Source: Pleodorina starrii
Taxonomy: Eukaryota > Chlorophyta > Chlorophyceae > Chlamydomonadales > Volvocaceae
Direction: 5' to 3'
Length of the DNA: 64,000 bases
NCBI GenBank assembly: GCA_030267565.1
Contig: BRXU01000019.1
Location: forward strand, 1,414,501 to 1,478,500
The position numbers and the translations under genes are program-made. The notes under the pieces were generated by a model. The model worked only from the letters and a program-made list of their open reading frames with translations. It searched no databases and was not told the DNA's origin. Shown one piece after another: positions 1 to 11,319 of this stretch (position 1 is its first letter; every line of letters begins with the position of its first letter).

Positions 1-1857
1 GGTCAGCGTTTACTGGCAGCAGGACCACCAGTCAACACAGTAAGCCCACTTTGCGCCGCGTCCGGTGATGTTGCTGTTGTTGCCGCTGCTGCTGCCTGGT
101 GATAATGACCCGGGCCACGGAGGCTTGTGTGTCCACACCAAGCCGGCAGCAAGCCACAACACCAGGTCAGCGGTTCGAGCCTTGGCAGACTCGGGGTTAG
201 CAAACGGGGTAAGCAATTCGGGCAGCGCGGCGGCGGGGGACTGTTACGCTGCACCACTTGGGCAGTTGTTTGCAAAGCAGGCGCTTGATCCATGACTTCG
301 CCGTGGTTTCGGATGGGGATTGCGACGTGCTGGGCAGGCAACTGGCAAGCAACCGGCAGGCCAGCGGTGCAGCACACCGAGCCACCGACGCGGCCCGGGC
401 AGCGGGCACGGTACACCGCAGAATAGGACGTAGCGGGTAGTGTTTCCGCATGTGGCAATACTTCAGCTGTGGAAATGCGACTTGCAGGGTCGCTGAGGCC
501 TCCAGGAGCCTGCCCGTGTCTATTTGCTTGCATTCGGGAGGGTCCATTTCCCGTTCACGCACGTGGTTGATTGCGGCAGCGCCGGGCTTGATCGCGAAGT
601 CCCCGCGTGCCGTCGGGCCTTATAAAGCATGAAGCGTGATCCCGGGCGGGGGTGACGACCCGCCCCCGTTGGTCCCCATAACAGCCCATGGGCCAGTCGG
701 GCCTACTAGCAGTGCCGTGAAGTGGAACACTTTCGCCGCCTTGCAGTGCCACTTCGGGCGGCAAGCGTGCGATTTGGAAAATCCGGGTTCGGTCGTATCC
801 CATTGGCGCAGATGCATTGCGGCGCCTTGCCAAGGCAGTGCCCGGTCCAGGTCCGTGCCAGGGCAGTTCCCCAAGTACGGAACTGTACGAGCAACTTGGG
901 GCAGCGCGGCAGCATGGTGGAGCCATCTGTAACACGGTTTCACCGCGTGCGCTGGGAACTTTGCACCCTCTGGGTGGCACTGCGCGCTGGGTGCAACACG
1001 ACGAGGGAACGGTTATGTTCCCCCGCGCCTGACGGCCCAAGTTGATGTATGAGTCCCTGAGCTTTACATGTTGATCTGTCAGTGCCCTTCACGGGGACTT
1101 AATTGTTTGTTAGTGGCACCGCTCATGCCCCTGGGGCCTGGGCACACTTCGCTGTGAATCGCCAACTATTCGGTTGTTGAAACCGTGCAATATAAAAAAG
1201 GAGCGCGAATGATGGTCACGAATGTTTAAAAAGTATGTATTACTTGAGTTTTGCGCTCGGCATATTGGCAGGCTCAGACGCTCAGAGGGCGTCGTACGCA
1301 TTTGTACTGCTTGTTTTGTCCTCGAAGTGGAGCCCGCGTTGGCCCCATCGGAGCCATCAAGCCGCTTGACGACATTGCGCAGGACGTATTATGTCTAGCG
1401 CGTAGAGATTGTATGCCCCGTTGCCTGACACTTCGAAGGCCCTCTTTCTGTGCGCCTTCGACGCACTTTATAGGCATGTTTTAATCAACGCAACGCAATG
1501 GCGACAGATACTACCTTTGATTGGTGCTCCTTCTTCGCATTGTTTTGGAATGTGCGTGCACCGCAGCACTGAAACCGCACCCAGAGTCTGGTGCTCACTA
1601 CGTCTTCGCCTTCACTACTGCACGCGCAGGATAAGGGGTTCAAATGTAAGATTAACATCCCAGACACAGTGCTATTTCGATATGGACAGCTATCGGCTTG
1701 GTGGGCAACGAACAAGGTACGCCTCGTCGCGAGATGTTGGCCCTGCATACTGTACCCTAGCGACGCTACCCATCTATATCGCTGGCGCTATACAATCGAA
1801 CGCCAAACCCCCGATCAGGAGGGCTATGTGCAGCGGCACGCAAGCCACAACACGACG
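1..1857. other. Intergenic region upstream of gene 1, no gene supported
   Basis: No reading frame here resembles a protein or joins to a plausible exon. A TGTAA motif at 928-932 (plus strand) could be the poly(A) signal of a gene ending before the window. An 8-bp inverted repeat, CCCCAAGT at 869-876 and ACTTGGGG at 894-901, could form a hairpin. TATAAAAAAG at 1191-1200 is the best TATA-like element ahead of gene 1, but it would imply a 5' leader of about 600 nt. The region is presumably promoter and 5' UTR. Confidence 0.5.
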
Positions 1858-4800
1858 ATGGAGGCGATTCGGCGCCGCTTCATCCAAGTCGCCGAGTGCG
1901 ACGAGGCGAATTATAGCAAATACGTGGCAATCGTACGAGCAGGTACGGGGATGTGCTGTCTCGGCGAGCGTGCGCCCCCACGAGTGGCAGGTGCATGGGT
2001 TTTGGGGGAGCGCGACCCGCTCCTCCATCACTCCCAACGCGAACTCCACCCACTCTGGCGCTCGATATGCTCACCCACGCATTCGCCCCTCACCAGACCA
2101 CAGCCTCAGTGGGCTCGGCCGCAGTCCTGCCAATCCGTCGCTACCTCCTGCACCACAGGCCGTGCCGGGGAGGGCCGGGCCGGGGAGGGCCGGGCTGGGC
2201 TGGGCAAGGGAGGGAGGGGCCCTGGGTCCTGGAGCTTCCCGCCCGGCGCCAACGCGGCGCGACGCGGCGCGTGGTGCCACGTGTTCCCGACCCACTTTTC
2301 AACCAGCTGCCCGGCCCAAACCTTCCTCCTCCTCTCCCTCCCGCCCTCGCCGCCTGTCTACCTCCCTCCCGCCCTCCCTCCCTCCGCCCCTGCTGTCCAG
2401 CCGACGGTCAGCCCCAGCTGCTGCGGCTCCAGGCCTTCAACCAGCTGACGGAGCTGCTGTCGGACCGTCTGGAGGCGGGCAACCTGGCGGGGGCACCGGA
2501 GGTGGACTCGCTGCAGGTGCTGCAGGCGTTTGTGCAGGTAGGGATGTGTAGGGCTGTGTAGGGCTGTGCGGCAGGGGGCTGTGTGGCAGTTGGGCTGTGT
2601 GGCAGTTGGGCTGTGTGGCAGGGGGCTGTGTAGGGCTGTGGGCGGTGGATTGGGCGAGGTGGGGGTTTGGTAGGGCGGCGCCTGGGTGCCTGGGGGCGGG
2701 CCAGTGGCTGGTGGCTGGAACGCGCCTGACCTTACCTGACCCGACCCGACCTGGCGGGTGAGGGGGCGCGTGAGGGGGTAAATGGGTGAAGGGATGGGTG
2801 GATGGGACCTGCGCCTGGAGGGCACGGCGACGGTGGCCCGGATGCGGTAGCGGGAGAGGCACCTGAAGGGACCTGTGCACCCGCCTTCTTGGTGTTGTTG
2901 TTGGTGGGCTGGTTATTGCTGGTTGGCTTTGCCGCAAAAGATACGAGCGGCGGGCCGGCGGCAGGCGAGCATTAGCATTTAGCAACAGCATCACCAACAG
3001 CAGCAGCACCAGCACCAACAGCAGCAGCACCCACTTCCCTTCCCTTCCGCGGAGTACCCTCTTTAAGTCTTTATCCAATCCTCCCTCCCCCGGATGCCCC
3101 CCTCCCGCAGCCCCACAACGACTTCCGCTACGTCACCACCTACGTGGCAGCAGGCGCCAACAACATCACCTGCCACACTTTCCAACGCAAGTACAGCCGC
3201 CGCTACGTGGCGCAGGGCTGCGCGCCGCCCCCGGGCGCCGATGCTGACGTGGCGCTGTGCTACGGCGCCGCCGGCGCCGCCGCCGCGGCGGCGCTTGACG
3301 AGACGCCTGACCCGGTGACGGGCCAGGGCGCCGTCGACGCCACCCTCAAACTGGAATTTCGAAAGCTGACGTCACATCTGGTCAAGTACATTGAGAAGGC
3401 GCACAGATTGACGTTGTCTGGCGTCGTCGTGGAGTGGATCCGCGACGGCGCCGGCAAGATATACTTGCAGTCCGTACTGCGTACGGAATGGGCGACGAAC
3501 GCGTACGGCAACGGCGGCGGCAGCCTGTCCGCCGCCAACCTGACGGGCGAGCCGCTGGACCTGGAGGACGGCGGCGGCGGCGCGCTGCCGCCGCCACCGC
3601 CGCCGCCGCCGCTGCCACTGCCGCCGCTGCTCGACGGCACGGACGACGGCGGGCCGCCCGTCGCCTGGGCGGCTCCGCCGATGGCCACCAACCCAAACGG
3701 CAGCCCCATCTACGCGCCGCCGCCGTCCAACCTGGCGCCGAATCGTACGACGCTGATGTTGGTGCCGGCCAGCGCCAGCCGGCCGTCGTCCGCCTACCCT
3801 GGCGGCGCCGCCGGCGCCGCCGGCGCGGCGACGCAGGTTTCGGAGCTGATCCGGCCTGCCGGCGTGGCGGGCATGGGCGCCGGCAGTACCATGTCCTCCC
3901 TGGCAGCCTTCCCTGGAGGCGGCCGCGCCGCCGGACTCACCGTCACCGTGGGCAATTCCTGGCCCTCGCACCAGCATGAGACGCAGCTGGGTGGCGGAGG
4001 CCTCACCGCGCGATCCGCCGGCGCCGCATCCAGCTCCGGCGGCGCGCTGCAGTCCCTGGGCCCCGGCGGCGGCGGCGGCGGCTACCGGCCAATGTCCGGT
4101 GCGACGTACCACACGCAGCACTCCGTCAGCGCCAGCGGGCAGTACGGCACCGGCGGCGGCGGCGCCGCCAGCGGCGGCGGCGGCGGCGGCGGGCGGATCC
4201 AGTCGGCGCGGTCGACGCTGGCGGCGTCGTCGGTCATGGCGGATCGCGGCGGCGGCGGCGCCGCCGCCGGCGGCGGCAGCGGCGGGACGCGGCCCGCGCG
4301 GCCTGGGTCATCCCCCGTCGCCTTTGGCCGCAACACAAACACGTCACCCCTTCGATCCGCGGCGTTGGTTTCGGGGCCCACGCCGGGCCTCATCCCAAAC
4401 ACCGGCTGCATGCCGGAGCGGCCGGCGTCGCCGCCGGGCGGCGGCGCCAGCTCGAATCGTACGGCATCGCCCGCGCGCTCGCGGCCTGGGACGGGCACTC
4501 CCGGCGGCGGCGGCGGCTCTGGAGCCACGGGGCACGTGAACGCGGGGACGCGGGGTGCGCCTTTGATGATGCAGCAGCTGACTCGGGACTTGGAGGCGGC
4601 GCGGGATCAGCTGCAGCTCCAGAACCAATTGGCGGAGGCGAGCGCGGCAAAGGTACGGCAAACGACAGGTGTACGGCAGGGCGCTGGGTGCCGTACACGT
4701 GCCGTACACGCGCTAACGAGGGCCGCGCCATGAAGGGGATGGATGACCGAGTCCGAATATAACTGAAGCGAGGCTGTGAAGCGAGGCGCTCGCGGCCCCT

Positions 4801-7800
4801 CTCTGGCCGCGGTTTGTGGATGATGGAGCGGCCGCGCCGCTTCATAAGACCACCCTTGATGCCCCTGACCCGCGGATCCGGCTGGGTGCTGGCGGTGCCG
4901 CCGTTGCTGCCTGCCGCCTCCGCTGCCGATGATGATGAGGATGCGATGCTGCAATACACGTGTGGCTGACCCTCCCTTGCGTGCTGCGTGCGTGTGCATG
5001 TGCATGCGTGTGTGTGTATGTGGCAGGTACGGCAATTGGAGCGGGAGAAGGAGCTGCTGGTGGCCGCATTCGACCAGCGGGTTTCGGAGCTGCAGTCCTC
5101 GTTGCTGGTGGCGAGACAGGACCTCGGCACTGCGAGGTTGGAGGCGGAGGAGCAGCGGAAGGTAAGTGTGTGGGGGGGCCGTGTGTGCGTGTGTATGTGC
5201 GATGTGCGGATGGATGGATGGATGGAAAGTTTGGATGGAAGAGCAAGCCCGCGGAGGGCTGCGAGCCGAGAAGCAACAACCCAACTGCAGTACAACCCAA
5301 CGGCGCTGCTCGGCGCTTACCCCACGTGTGTGTACGGCACCCGTGAATCCTCACTCGGGGACATCAGCACACACGACGGCACCACGGCACATACAGACCG
5401 GAGCAAAGGCATGGTGGTGGTTGTGTTGGCGGTCAGCTTGCCGCGCGCGGGGAGGAGGGAGAGGTACGGCAAATAAAAACGATACTGCAGCGGAGGGACG
5501 TAGGCGACCGAGAACCGGTCGGGAGTTAGGGAGGGCCACCGTAAGCCAAGGGTGCCATCCCACCGCACCGAACCACGGCCCCCTGCCGGCGCGCCCGTGC
5601 CTTCCTTTCCGAACGCGCGCGAGCGGGATGCGAGCTGACGAGCCGCCCCCGCAGCAACCCACCGACGCGAGCAGCTGGGGCAGCACCTCCAGCCTCCTGC
5701 CCCTCCCCTCTTCCCCCTTTGTTCGTGGGAGATAAGCCAGAAAGAGAGAGAGCTATAGAGCGAGAGAGTCAGACCACCGGCAGTCCGTGAACAGGAAACA
5801 ATCTCAGGAATGGCCGGAGAGGGCCCCGGAGAGGAGCCCAGAGCTTGGAGGGGGAGTGGTGCCGATGAACTAGAAGCGAAGGGGGCTGTTACTGTCCTTG
5901 CCCTCCTCGGCCCTCCCCGCCCGGTCCCTTCGCCCGGTCACGTCGCCTCAGTCCCGCCGCTGCGCGGTGGATCCCGCCGTTGCGCCCTCACCTCGTATCT
6001 CCCCTTCCCTCCTTTCCCGTCTCTCTCTCCCTCTCTCCCTCTCTCGCTCCCTCTCTCTCTCAGCGCGCCACTGAGGCCGAGGCTCGCATCACGGAGCTGG
6101 AGATCAAGACCCACAGTCTGCAGTCCACTCTGGACGGGGAGCGGGGCACCGTCATGACTGCCCTCAAGGAGTGCCACGAGCGGGACGTGAGCATCAAGCA
6201 GCGAGCGGAGCAGCTGGAGGCGGAGGTGACCCGACTCACGGAGAGGCTCAAGTGAGTTTGCGGGGTGTGTGTGTGGGGGGCGGGGGTGCATGTGTTGGGT
6301 GTGGAGAGTGAGGTGGGTGGGTGGTTGACGTTGGGTCGGTTAGGTCGTTGCGGCGTTGAGTTGGTTGGGGTGTTGAGTTGGTTGGGCTATCACCAAGATG
6401 TATATGTACCGTACCCTCCCTACTACACCTCTCTTGCTTACTACCTATTCATCGCGCGTTCCGAGGCTCCCGTACCTCCCTCTCTCTCTCTCCCGTACCT
6501 TTCTCTCCCGTACTTTCCGCCTCTCTCCAGGGAGGAGACCACCGCCGTGTCGGCCCTCAAGCGGCAGCTGCTGCAGTTCTCCGACATCGCGGAGCGCTAC
6601 GCCACCACCCTCAAGGAGGGCGAGATGGAGCCCGGCATGCAGGAGGTGCTTGACCGGGTGCAGAAGCTGTTTGTGGGGCAGACAAACCCATTCGGAGAGT
6701 CGTACGCCGTACAAAAGGTGCTCAACCACTACCACGGCGACCTGCGGGCCGTGTTTCTGTACTATGCGCAGGTGGGTGGGTGGGTGGGTGGGTGGGTGGG
6801 TGGGTGGGTGGGTGGGTGGGTGGGTGGGTGGGTGGGTGGGTGGGTGGGTGGGTGGGTGGGTTGGACCCGGAGGCGGGGCGGTGAGGGAGGTTTGGGGGGG
6901 AGGGGAGGGGAGGGAGGCCTGGTTCGGTGTTGCTCTCATGATATTCAACAAAGAGGGAAGCGCCTGCGTGTGTGTGCGTGTGTGTGGGCACGGGGCTGTG
7001 AATGGGGGCCGTTCGCGGGCGGGCGGGGTAGGGGCTGACGGAGCTGCTGTTTCCGCCACCCACACCTTACTGGCCGGGGCCGGCCTCAGGACTGCTCGGC
7101 GCTCAGCCGCTGCCAGTCTCAGGTCTCAAGTACCGCAACGCAACCCGCATGCGCGCCGCAACCTGACCCCACCACAACCCGCCCCGCCCGCTGTGCCCGC
7201 CTAACCCCGCCCGTCGCCCACGTCGCTTTCTTCTGTTACTTCACCGTTCACGGGCTCCGGCATATACGTGGATACCCCCCAAACACACTTTCCCACTTTC
7301 CCCACCCTCCCCCGCCCCTCCCCCGCCCTCCCCTCCCCGGGGTGCAGTTGGAGAACAACTTCGCCGCCTACTGGCCACCCGGGCTGGCCTTTCAGCAGTG
7401 GATGCTGTTCTGCAAGGAAACAGAGACCTCGGACCCGCGCTCAAACTCGCGAGTCAGCGGCGTCACGCAGCCTCACAAGATGCTGCACCCACGCGACTGC
7501 GAGGTCGTGTTTCGGTCGTACGCCAAACTGGATCCAAACGCCATCAACACCTCGGCGCCCGTACTGTCGTACGAGGGTTTCCTGTCGGCGCTCATCGACG
7601 TGGCCTTCCGCGTCAAGCGCTTTGACAATCCGTACCTTTCCGAGGCAGTACGGGAGTACATCCTGTCGTACGTTTCCCGCGCCAGCAAGATGTCGCCCAC
7701 CGGCCTGCGCCGCGGCCAGGTGAGTCATCGCCTTCCGAGTGCCGTACTGCGCCATTCCTTGCTTTTGCTGGCTTCCTCGCGTGCTGGCTTGCTCACTCGC

Positions 7801-8448
7801 TCTCACCCACTCTTCACTACCATGACCTTTTGAGCTCCTTCACTTTCCACAACCCACAAATCCATGAATACGGTATAAAAGGACGTGTGGCAATGCCCTC
7901 TTCCGGTACATCCCCAAGGCAGCCAAACTGGTAGATGTGGCTAAGCTTCCTGAAGTTTCTTTCCCCTTTCCCTCTCCTCCCTCGTTCCATCTGCCCGCCC
8001 ACCCGGCCGCCCGGGCAGTTCCGGGCAACTCCACCCTTGCCTTCCTCCGTCCCTCCCTCTCCTCCCTCTCCTTCCTCACCGCCCGCCCGCCCGCCCGGCC
8101 GCGCAGGTCCGCGACGCTTTGGAGGGCACCAAAGAGGGCCCTCCGCCGTCGCCCGGCGGCGGATCGCTGCTCACGCCCACCAAATCCATGGCGCGAGCAC
8201 ACGCCGCCGCCGCCGCGGCTGCCAAGGCCCGCAAGACCGCCACCATCGCCGCCTCCGTCCAGGAGTACCCGCTGGTTCGCACCATGACCGGCCTCATCCG
8301 CACAACCACCGGCACCTCGGCTGGCGGCAGCCTGGCGGCCTCCCGCCCCGGCTCGGCGCTAAGTCGGCAACGCAGCGCCCACACCACCAACATGGAGCAG
8401 GACCTCGCGCTCGAGTACAACGCCAGTGCGAACCGGGTGTTTATTTAG
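1858..8448 (+). CDS. Coiled-coil protein of unknown function, possibly ciliary (8 exons, 1,013 aa)
   Basis: Exons: 1858-1942, 2401-2537, 3111-4652, 5027-5161, 6064-6251, 6531-6771, 7348-7719, 8107-8448. All junctions are GT-AG and the phases close (3,042 nt). The start ATG has A at -3 and G at +4. Residues 1-74 are helical (MEAIRRRFIQVAECDEANY onward). Residues 75-205 form a conserved-looking block containing SGVVVEWIRDGAGKIYLQS. Residues about 206-555 are Gly/Ala/Pro low complexity. Residues about 560-700 are heptad-rich coiled coil, spread over three exons. Residues about 705-900 are again ordered, with NNFAAYWPPGLAFQQWMLF and LSYEGFLSALIDVAFRVK, the latter resembling calcium-binding-like helices of flagellar proteins. 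The tail (901-1013) is Ser/Ala-rich. I do not recognise the family. A flagellar or basal-body role is inferred only from this architecture. Exon 1 is the least certain piece: it was chosen because it supplies the required phase-1 donor. Confidence 0.72.
2545..2645. repeat. Imperfect tandem repeat of GGGCTGTGTGGCAGTT-like units in intron 2 of gene 1
   Basis: Several diverged copies of a roughly 16-bp unit built on GGGCTGTGTGGCAG lie just downstream of the 5' splice site at 2538. This is intronic minisatellite sequence with no sign of coding. Confidence 0.6.
6771..6860. repeat. (TGGG)n microsatellite beginning at a 5' splice site
   Basis: About 22 perfect TGGG units start at the donor of gene 1 intron 6 (exon end 6771, intron from 6772). 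The first intronic bases, GTGGGTGGG, are themselves repeat. The G-runs could form quadruplexes in the pre-mRNA next to the splice site. Confidence 0.9.
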
Positions 8449-9800
8449 GCACCGGGCACTGGCGCTGGCACTGGCGCTGGCGCGGCGTGGCTCTGCGGGG
8501 GCCATCTCGGGGGCATTTCGGGGGGCCGGTGTGGTGCTGTTGTACACCCGCCTCCCCCCGGGCTGGCCGATGGGCCCCAATCATGGGCGCGGGGCTGAAA
8601 GCGGAGGGTGGGGTGTGTGGTGGTGCCCGCTGCGGAGGGGTGTGGTTTCGGAGGGTGTGTTGGCGCTGTCCTTGGGGTTAGCTCGCGGGACTGGCGGGGC
8701 AATGGGGGGGGTAAATTGGGGGGTCTGGGAAGGGTCTGGGAGGGGGTGGTGCGAAGGGCGGTACATTGAGCGCCGGTGTGAAGACGGCTCTGGGTGGGTG
8801 TAGAGGGCTGAAGCCCATCGGACGGAGGGCCAGCGGAGTGGGAGGGGGGGCGAAGCGAGGATGGGTGTGCGGTTGGAGGCCGCGGGTTGTCGTCGCATCC
8901 AGCGAGGGCTGGCCGCCGGGGCCGGAGGCGCTGTCCCGTCGCGTCCCGGGAAGAAGGGCCGTCGGGTGGGGGAGGGGGACGCGGCGCGGCGCGGCGGCGA
9001 AACCATGTATTTCACGCACTCACCAACACACCACCCAGCCATTATTTACTCGACATTACGGTAGTAGAGACTGATTGCAGAGACTGATAGCACGCGTGTG
9101 AGAGTGACGGCCGGTGGACGGACGTGACGCGACGGGCGGCCCTTTTTAGCCGGGGCTGTCGGGGGGGGGGGGAATATGGCACAGGGCGTGAATGTGCTCC
9201 TGGCGGGGCGGGAAAGGCGAAAGGGGGGGGCCAACACGCGTGCACGAAGGCTGCGCCGCGAGGCGCTGGGAAGGCGAGGCGAGGCATTCGGGGGGTGGGG
9301 GCCACATTTCGTGACTGTGTGTGTGTGGGCCTCCAGAAGGATGGGGCGGGAGAGGGGCTGTGCATCAGGTCAGGGCACAGCCGGCCGGCGCTGCCCCCAC
9401 CTGCGCTTCGGCAGTTGTGTCCGCGACGCAGCACTGGTCTGTGTGTGCACATGCATGGCAGGTGGCCTCAGGCATGACAGGTGCCCTCATACGTTCGAAA
9501 GCACTGACCGGGTGGTGATGGGGTGGGGTGGTGGGTGGCGGCAAGGCCTGAGGCAATGGGTGCGGGCGTCGCCTGCGGGCGGCCGTTGAACGTCTTGGCG
9601 TCACTCGCAAGCCTAAGCCCCCAGGGCGCCGCAAGGTCTGCCTGCGCGTGCAGCCGGGCCGCAGCAGGAGGGCCATCTTTGACGCGGGATGGGATGGACG
9701 CGGCGGCGGTGCGAGGGCTCCGCCTCCGGCGGGCATCCGCCAGGGGGGGGGCGGAGCCACCACCCGCGCCCGCCCGTCTGCTGAACCCCACCACCCCCCA

Positions 9801-9831
9801 GGTGGTGGTGGTGGTGGTGGTGGTGGTGGGC
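9801..9831. repeat. (GGT)n microsatellite
   Basis: About ten GGT units lie in non-coding sequence between genes 1 and 2. Confidence 0.85.
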
Positions 9832-10727
9832 AGTGTTGTACGTTTGTACCTTCACACACCTGCGGAGGTGGTGCCCCCGCTGCTGCAGGGGTGGCTGTCC
9901 GTCAGCAGGAGCTCGTCCGGGGCGGCCCCCTGCATTTGGGGCCTCGCACATGTCCCACGGAAACCTAACCTAACCTGGCCAGGCGCTGTCTGAACCGGGG
10001 GGTGGGGGCGGCACGACGGTGTGCCTCTTCCTCCTTGTTGGCCGTTCCCTCATTCCTTCGCGTTGCGTGGCATGGCGTGGCAAGATGTCGGGGCGGCTGA
10101 GTGGCGCCGCGCGACCTGCTGAGTCGCCCCGGCTGCCAGGCCGCTGTCGTGCCTGGGTTTCGTTGTCGTACAGGGTCCGTACAAACTGACTGCTGGTTGA
10201 AAACGTAGCGCAGTGACCGGCGGTCGGTCAGTGTTTGGTGGGGGCGAGGGGGGGGGACGCGCCGCGCTTGCGGCTGGTTGGTTTCCCGGAGGTGGTCAAG
10301 GGAGGGGGGAAGCGCCCTCGCCTGCCCGGCGTCGCAGGGGGAGGTGTTCCGGACGGACGGCGCTGCCTCCCGCTGGTACGGTATGCAAGGGGCGGGTGCC
10401 GGGGCCGCGGATGCGGCTTTGTGAGAGGACTGTTTTGTGGGTGGTGTCGTTCTTGGACTGACGGAGGAACGCGTGCGCCTTCACTTGTGGTGGTTCGGTT
10501 CGGGTTTGGTTAGACTACGAGTTACTGGGGCTGGTGTACAATTCGGTGGAGGTGGAGGTGGAGGGACGAGGGAGTGGCGCTCGCTCCTTCCAGGAACGCA
10601 GCGCGGCCGCCACTGAGTGAGTGAGTGGGCGAGTGAGTGAGTGGGCGAGCCACGGCCCGCCCGCGCGGCCTGCCCGCGCTCGGCCGGGCACAGCGCTGGC
10701 AATGCGCCCATCTCAGTGCGTTCCGCA

Positions 10728-10740
10728 TTACAACATTACA
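10728..10740 (-). promoter_or_regulatory. Candidate paired poly(A) signals (TGTAA x2) for the enoyl-CoA hydratase gene
   Basis: Two TTACA motifs on the plus strand (10728-10732, 10736-10740) read TGTAA on the minus strand. They are the first such motifs I found downstream of the hydratase stop at 12751. The implied 3' UTR of about 2 kb is long, so the assignment is weak. Confidence 0.3.
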
Positions 10741-11314
10741 AGGGTGGCTCTAGGCAGCAGTCTCGGGATTTGTGCGGGCGGTGAGTCGCCCAGGGGGGGA
10801 GCCGTGTCATTCATTGTGTGCGCTGCTCGCGGCCAAGGAGGGTGGAGGGGGGCCCACGTGGGGCCACGGGGGACTGAGGAAAGGGTTGAAATAGCGGCGG
10901 GGCCGGGGGCTTGCGCTGCCAAGGCGCAGCCGTACATAACACTGTACGACAGCCAAAAAGACGCCAGGGGGGGCGTACGTGCGCATGCCGTAAATACTCT
11001 TGTTCAATCGTACTGGCTGGTTAAGGCCGTGTGTGTCAGTGTGTGTGTGCGTGTGTTGTACCGCGCTGGGCTGTTACCGTGAACATCCGGCGAGGTACCT
11101 GCGAGACCCCTCGTGCCGACGGCGCGACGCATACGGTAACCCCAATCATAACACAAGCCTTGTCGGGAAACCTGGACGGCTTTGTCTGCCAACGAGCTGG
11201 CCCTTGGCATCGGTATACATCTCCTTTCGCGCCTGTTTGCGTCATTCATTGCATGTGACTTTCGGGACTGCCAATTTGCCGATCTGCCTCAAATGGTATG
11301 TGGAGCATGAAGCG

Positions 11315-11319
11315 TGTAA
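11315..11319 (+). promoter_or_regulatory. Candidate poly(A) signal TGTAA for gene 1
   Basis: This is the first plus-strand TGTAA I found after the gene 1 stop at 8448. The distance of about 2.9 kb makes it only a tentative 3' end. Confidence 0.25.

Noticed and set aside
165..200. GGTTCGAGCC resembling a tRNA T-arm
   Set aside because: No matching acceptor, D-arm or anticodon stem is found around it.
7872..7879. TATAAAAG as a promoter
   Set aside because: It lies inside gene 1 intron 7 with no gene start downstream that fits.
9159..9172. Long G-run as a functional element
   Set aside because: It is a simple homopolymer in non-coding DNA with nothing nearby to explain.
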